6,492 nucleotides of DNA. Source: CAYXVU01 sp964468725. GTDB taxonomy: Bacteria; Acidobacteriota; Blastocatellia; UBA7656. Every line of letters begins with the position of its first letter. Position 1 is the first letter of the stretch. Below are positions 5,698 through 6,492 of the stretch, one piece after another. The translations under genes were made by a program, and so were the position numbers. The notes beneath the pieces are model-generated. The model ran no database searches. It was not told the DNA's origin and was given only the letters and a program-made list of their open reading frames with translations. The stretch spans positions 1 through 6,492 of the forward strand of contig CAYXVU010000301.1 of NCBI GenBank assembly GCA_964468725.1, read 5' to 3'.

Positions 5698-6489
5698 ATG
5701 GCAGAAAAACAGGCTCAGATTATCACCCCGAATCTTATCAATATGCCGGAACTGCCGACTTTCGCCACCGTCGAAGAAGAACGCACGCATCGCAAACAGC
5801 GACTGGCCGCCGCCTTTCGCCTGTTCTCGCGGTTCGGCTTTGATGAAGGCGTAGCCGGACACATCACGGCGCGCGACCCGGAACGCACGGATCATTTTTG
5901 GGTTAATCCCTTCGGCATGCATTTCAGCCATATTCGCGTCTCGGATTTGCTGCTGGTCAATGATAAGGGCGAAGTCGTCGAAGGCAAACTGCCGGTCAAT
6001 CGCGCCGCCTTTGCCATTCACTCGCAAGTGCACGCGGCGCGTCCCGACGTGATCGGCGCAGCCCATGCCCATTCGCTGTATGGCAAAACGTGGTCATCGC
6101 TCGGACGCTTGCTCGACCCTTTGACACAAGACGCCTGCGCCTTTTACGGCGACCATGCGCTGTTTGATGATTTCACCGGCGTCGTCTATGACACGGAAGA
6201 AGGGAAGCGCATTGCCACCGCGCTCGGCCATCACAAAGCGGCAATTCTGCGCAATCACGGCTTGCTCACCGTCGGGCAAACCGTAGACGAAGCCGCTTGG
6301 TGGTTCATCACGATGGAGCGCACCTGCCAATCGCAGTTGCTGGCGGAAGCCGCCGGAACACCGATCAAGATTGACCCCGACAACGCGGCGCTCACGCAAC
6401 AACAGGTCGGCAATTGCTCAGCGGGCTGGTTTCAATTCCAACCGCTTTACGCGCGCATCGTGCGCGAGCAGCCCGACCTGCTTGATTGA
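5698..6489 (+). CDS. Class II aldolase/adducin family protein lacking the catalytic Glu
   Basis: A complete 263-residue protein of the class II aldolase/adducin (AraD/FucA-like) fold, ending with TGA at 6487-6489. Metal ligands are His123 and His125 in AAHAHSLYG and His187 in RNHGLLTVG. The region where fuculose-phosphate aldolase carries its catalytic Glu reads VNRAAFAIHSQVHAARPD (100-117), as in the adducin-like branch, with no Glu. Sugar-phosphate aldol cleavage is therefore doubtful. The same fold also includes decarboxylases and the CloR/NovR iron oxygenases, and one of these chemistries is possible. There is no signal peptide, so it should be cytoplasmic. GGAG at 5686-5689 lies 8 bases before the ATG and supports this start over Met16. 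It is divergent from the serine hydrolase and shares its 164-base upstream region. Any genes downstream are outside the window. Confidence 0.92.
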   Translation: MAEKQAQIITPNLINMPELPTFATVEEERTHRKQRLAAAFRLFSRFGFDEGVAGHITARDPERTDHFWVNPFGMHFSHIRVSDLLLVNDKGEVVEGKLPVNRAAFAIHSQVHAARPDVIGAAHAHSLYGKTWSSLGRLLDPLTQDACAFYGDHALFDDFTGVVYDTEEGKRIATALGHHKAAILRNHGLLTVGQTVDEAAWWFITMERTCQSQLLAEAAGTPIKIDPDNAALTQQQVGNCSAGWFQFQPLYARIVREQPDLLD

Positions 6490-6492
6490 GCA

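Noticed and set aside
5530..6072. Open frame of 180 codons on the minus strand
   Set aside because: It overlaps the aldolase-family gene and the divergent region, carries no motif and would cover the promoter area.

Overview
The window is a piece of ordinary bacterial chromosome, moderately GC-rich, with six well-supported protein genes on both strands and short gaps between them. There are no RNA genes, insertion sequences, phage genes or CRISPR arrays. Heptameric tandem repeats in a gap, the style of the secreted hydrolases and the methyltransferase type would suit an Acidobacteriota of the Blastocatellia kind. That placement is recalled resemblance only and is weak.

Layout. Bases 1-1650 (+) hold two acyl-CoA dehydrogenase (ACAD) genes in tandem: the 3' end of one and a complete second one. 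Their sequences look like the two unlike subunits of a heteromeric ACAD, as known for mycobacterial FadE pairs that act on steroid side chains. A heptamer repeat that can fold into a hairpin fills the gap between them. Bases 1660-3758 (-) hold a SAM-dependent methyltransferase followed, 41 bases on, by an exported metallo-beta-lactamase-fold hydrolase of the alkylsulfatase type, probably one transcription unit. Divergent from these, at 3949 (+), is a small cysteine-rich protein that looks like a zinc ribbon. Bases 4201-4375 are a non-coding convergent gap with several hairpins. Bases 4376-5533 (-) encode an exported serine hydrolase of the class C beta-lactamase / penicillin-binding fold. Divergent from it, at 5698 (+), is a complete class II aldolase/adducin-family protein that keeps its metal histidines but lacks the usual catalytic glutamate.

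Working together. The ACAD pair probably performs one dehydrogenation step in fatty acid or other acyl-CoA breakdown. The two exported hydrolases suggest scavenging or detoxifying activity outside the cytoplasm. No pathway clearly links all the genes. I do not see a convincing new multi-gene system here. The points most worth checking are the apparently base-less ACAD subunit next to its partner, the heptamer hairpin, a perfect GCAA-loop hairpin in the divergent region at 3871-3888, and the aldolase-fold protein without its glutamate.
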